Origin: Aquisalimonas sp007126095
Lineage (GTDB): Bacteria; Pseudomonadota; Gammaproteobacteria; Nitrococcales; Aquisalimonadaceae
Direction: 5' to 3'
Assembly (NCBI RefSeq): GCF_048323695.1
Contig: NZ_JBLWFT010000007.1
Location: 1 to 64,000 of the forward strand
DNA: 64,000 nucleotides
In this document: positions 62,310 through 64,000 of the stretch, piece after piece
Position numbering within the stretch: position 1 is the stretch's first letter
How the letters are laid out: every line of letters starts with the position of its first letter
Made by a program: the position numbers and the translations under genes
Notes under the pieces: generated by a model
What the model saw: only the letters and a program-made list of their open reading frames with translations
The model's database searches: none
What the model was told of the DNA's origin: nothing

Positions 62310-63551
62310 ATGGATCATCGGGAGACATTGCAGCAGCTGTTTCGTGCGGCGCTGGAGCGGGTGGGCGGGCGCCCGGCCGTCCGGCACGCGCTGGAGGATG
62401 ACCCACCAGCCGGCGCGGTGCATCTGCTGGCCATCGGCAAGGCCGCCTCGGCCATGACCCAGGGCGCCCTGGACGCGCTGGATGATCGCATTGCCAGCGG
62501 TCTCGTGGTGACCAAGACGGATCACCTGGGACGCGCCGTTGCCGAAGACCCTCGGTTCCGTTGCATGGAGACCGCTCACCCGATCCCCGACGGCAGCAGT
62601 CTGGCCGCAGGTGCGGCTGTGGTGGCGTTCCTGGATGAGCTCGCCGACGACGCCGAACTGGTGGTACTGATCTCCGGTGGCGCCTCCAGCCTGGTGGAGC
62701 TGCTTCCGGAGGGGCTGACCGCCGACCACCTGGCCGAGCTCAACCAGTGGCTCCTCGGTCAGCACTTGGCCATCGACGGCATCAACGCCGTGCGCCGCGC
62801 GATCTCCCGCATTAAGGGTGGCCGGCTCGCGCGGCATCTGCGCGGGCGCCGAACGCGCCTGCTCCTCATTTCCGACGTTCCCGGTGACGATCCGGCCGTG
62901 ATCGGTTCCGGGCTGTTCGTACCGTCGGCCGGTTCCGGCACCCTCCCGGGCGACTTGCCCGCCTGGGCCAGGGAGGCCGCCAAGGCCGTGCCGGCGCCAC
63001 CGGCCGCCGATGATCCGGCACTGGCCGGGCTCACCCGCTCCCTGGTTGCGACCAATGCCGATGCGTTGGATGCCGTAGAGGAGCGGGGGCGTCGCCTTGG
63101 GCTTTCCGTGCAGGTTCACCGGGAGCAACTCGCCGGTGACGCGCTGCGTGCCGGGGAGGCGATCGCCGATCAACTGGTCCACGGAGCGGCCGGTATTCAT
63201 GTCTGGGGCGGCGAGCCCACCGTGGCCCTGCCGGACAATCCCGGGCAGGGCGGGCGTGCTCAGGCGCTGGCGCTGACAGCGGCCGCGTGCATGGAAGGGC
63301 ATAGGGGCGTCTGGCTGCTGGCCGCCGGCACCGATGGCACCGACGGCCCGGGCAACGCCGCCGGCGCGCTGGTGGATCACCAGACCTGCTTCCGCGGCCG
63401 CCAGGCGGGGCTCGACCCCGACGTCAGTCTGGAGGCCGCGGACAGTGGACGGTTCTTGGAGGCAAGCGGCGACCTCCTGCGCACGGGCCCTACCGGCACC
63501 AACGTCATGGACGTGGTGATCGGACTCAAGGACAGCGGGGAGGGCCGGTGA
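62310..63551 (+). CDS. Glycerate 2-kinase (GckA/MOFRL family)
   Basis: A 413-residue kinase of the DUF4147/MOFRL type that phosphorylates glycerate at C2. Family motifs are LAIGKAASAMTQGALDAL, VLISGGASSLVELLPEGL, INAVRRAISRIKGGRLARHL, LLISDVPGDDPAVIGSG and the MOFRL end LLAAGTDGTDGPGNAAGALV. AAGGGGG before ATG 62310 sets the start. It may link photorespiratory, serine or sugar-acid products to glycolysis. Its TGA overlaps the next ATG by one base. Confidence 0.92.
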   Translation: MDHRETLQQLFRAALERVGGRPAVRHALEDDPPAGAVHLLAIGKAASAMTQGALDALDDRIASGLVVTKTDHLGRAVAEDPRFRCMETAHPIPDGSSLAAGAAVVAFLDELADDAELVVLISGGASSLVELLPEGLTADHLAELNQWLLGQHLAIDGINAVRRAISRIKGGRLARHLRGRRTRLLLISDVPGDDPAVIGSGLFVPSAGSGTLPGDLPAWAREAAKAVPAPPAADDPALAGLTRSLVATNADALDAVEERGRRLGLSVQVHREQLAGDALRAGEAIADQLVHGAAGIHVWGGEPTVALPDNPGQGGRAQALALTAAACMEGHRGVWLLAAGTDGTDGPGNAAGALVDHQTCFRGRQAGLDPDVSLEAADSGRFLEASGDLLRTGPTGTNVMDVVIGLKDSGEGR

Positions 63552-64000
63552 TGGAGCGCATCCCGGAGCCGGAGCTGATGGACGAGGCCGAACAGGCCAT
63601 TGCCTATGCTCGAGCGGATTTCGAGGCGCCCAATTCTGCCTTCGTGGACCGCTACACGGACCTTGTCGGGGTGACCGAGGGGCACGTGCTGGATGTGGGC
63701 TGCGGGCCGGGTGATATCCCCCTGCGACTGGCACGCCACTTCGCCGGGTTGCACGTGGACGGGCTCGACGGCGCAGAGGCAATGCTTGCCCTGGCCCGGG
63801 ATGCGCTCGCCAGGGAGCCGGCCATCGGCGATCGGGTCCGGTTCATCCGCGACGACGTGGCTGCCGCGTCGGTCCCCGCAGTGGCATACGATGCCGTTGT
63901 CAGCAACAGTCTGCTGCACCATCTGCACGAGCCGATGATGCTCTGGCGGCTGGTGAAGCACGCAGCTCGCCCCGGCGCCGGCGTGCTGGTCATGGATCTC
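63551..64000 (+). CDS. Class I SAM-dependent methyltransferase (cut by window end)
   Basis: The first 150 codons are present and the frame is open to the window edge. The SAM loop is VLDVGCGPGDIPLRLARHF (from about residue 47), followed by VDGLDGAEAMLALARDAL (motif II), FIRDDVAA, YDAVVSNSLLHHLHEP (motif IV area) and VLVMDL. The N-terminus contains YARADFEAPNSAFVDRYTDL. The ATG shares its A with the TGA of the glycerate kinase gene, so the two are translationally coupled. The methyl acceptor is unknown. Confidence 0.85.
   Translation, partial: MERIPEPELMDEAEQAIAYARADFEAPNSAFVDRYTDLVGVTEGHVLDVGCGPGDIPLRLARHFAGLHVDGLDGAEAMLALARDALAREPAIGDRVRFIRDDVAAASVPAVAYDAVVSNSLLHHLHEPMMLWRLVKHAARPGAGVLVMDL

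Overview
The window is high-GC, densely packed chromosomal DNA of a gammaproteobacterium. The block prmB-aroC ... leuCDB-asd-fimV-truA-trpFBA-accD-folC-SPOR-cvpA-purF-metZ follows the gene order known from Pseudomonas and its relatives. The acidic proteins (FimV, the TRAP binding protein), the TRAP uptake system and the cell-envelope genes fit a halophilic or marine member of the Ectothiorhodospiraceae type. That placement is inference, since no rRNA or other marker gene is present. I saw no tRNA, rRNA, insertion sequence, prophage or CRISPR array.

Left edge (1-675): no gene can be supported. It holds four tandem 49-50 bp palindromic units plus one inverted relative, an AT-rich direct repeat, and a minus-strand intrinsic terminator preceded by a short Leu-rich frame. 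Region 676-9150: a YjfB-type small protein, a LysR regulator, a helix-hairpin-helix protein, a DUF2784 membrane protein, and a beta-oxidation set on the minus strand (fadD-like ligase, thiolase, fadB-like multifunctional enzyme). A divergent TetR gene faces this set across a perfect 14-bp palindrome. Region 9286-22216: SDR protein, cfa, a crotonase, a three-gene TRAP operon, a glycerolipid acyltransferase, a cold-shock gene with its terminator, a second TetR gene, fpr, a small unknown protein, and a MATE exporter co-transcribed with two half-size permeases.

Region 22293-40524 is mixed: an amidase; a three-gene set of tandem DsbA/HCCA-isomerase fusion, CaiB/BaiF CoA-transferase and GST; a PA2778/PA2779-type pair; bactofilin; nudC; a flavoprotein; a DMT exporter; a DJ-1 protein; pckA; a GT4 glycosyltransferase; an M24-fold hydrolase that lacks the metal ligands; DoxX; a GlcG-type protein; psd; and a SCO1 protein.

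Region 40656-64000 is a nearly continuous plus-strand biosynthetic block. prmB and aroC are followed by an MFS carrier, the leucine genes from a promoter with a perfect TATAAT box, asd, fimV, an EcfT-like membrane protein, truA, overlapping trpF-trpB-trpA, accD, folC, a SPOR protein with a pentapeptide repeat tract, cvpA and purF. metZ follows behind a promoter and an RNA element that matches the SAM-II riboswitch core, with an enlarged third loop. Glycerate 2-kinase and a methyltransferase cut by the window end close the region. The most notable item is this probable SAM-II element. The two half-permeases, the tandem DsbA fusion, the metal-less M24 protein and the left-edge leader-like region come next.
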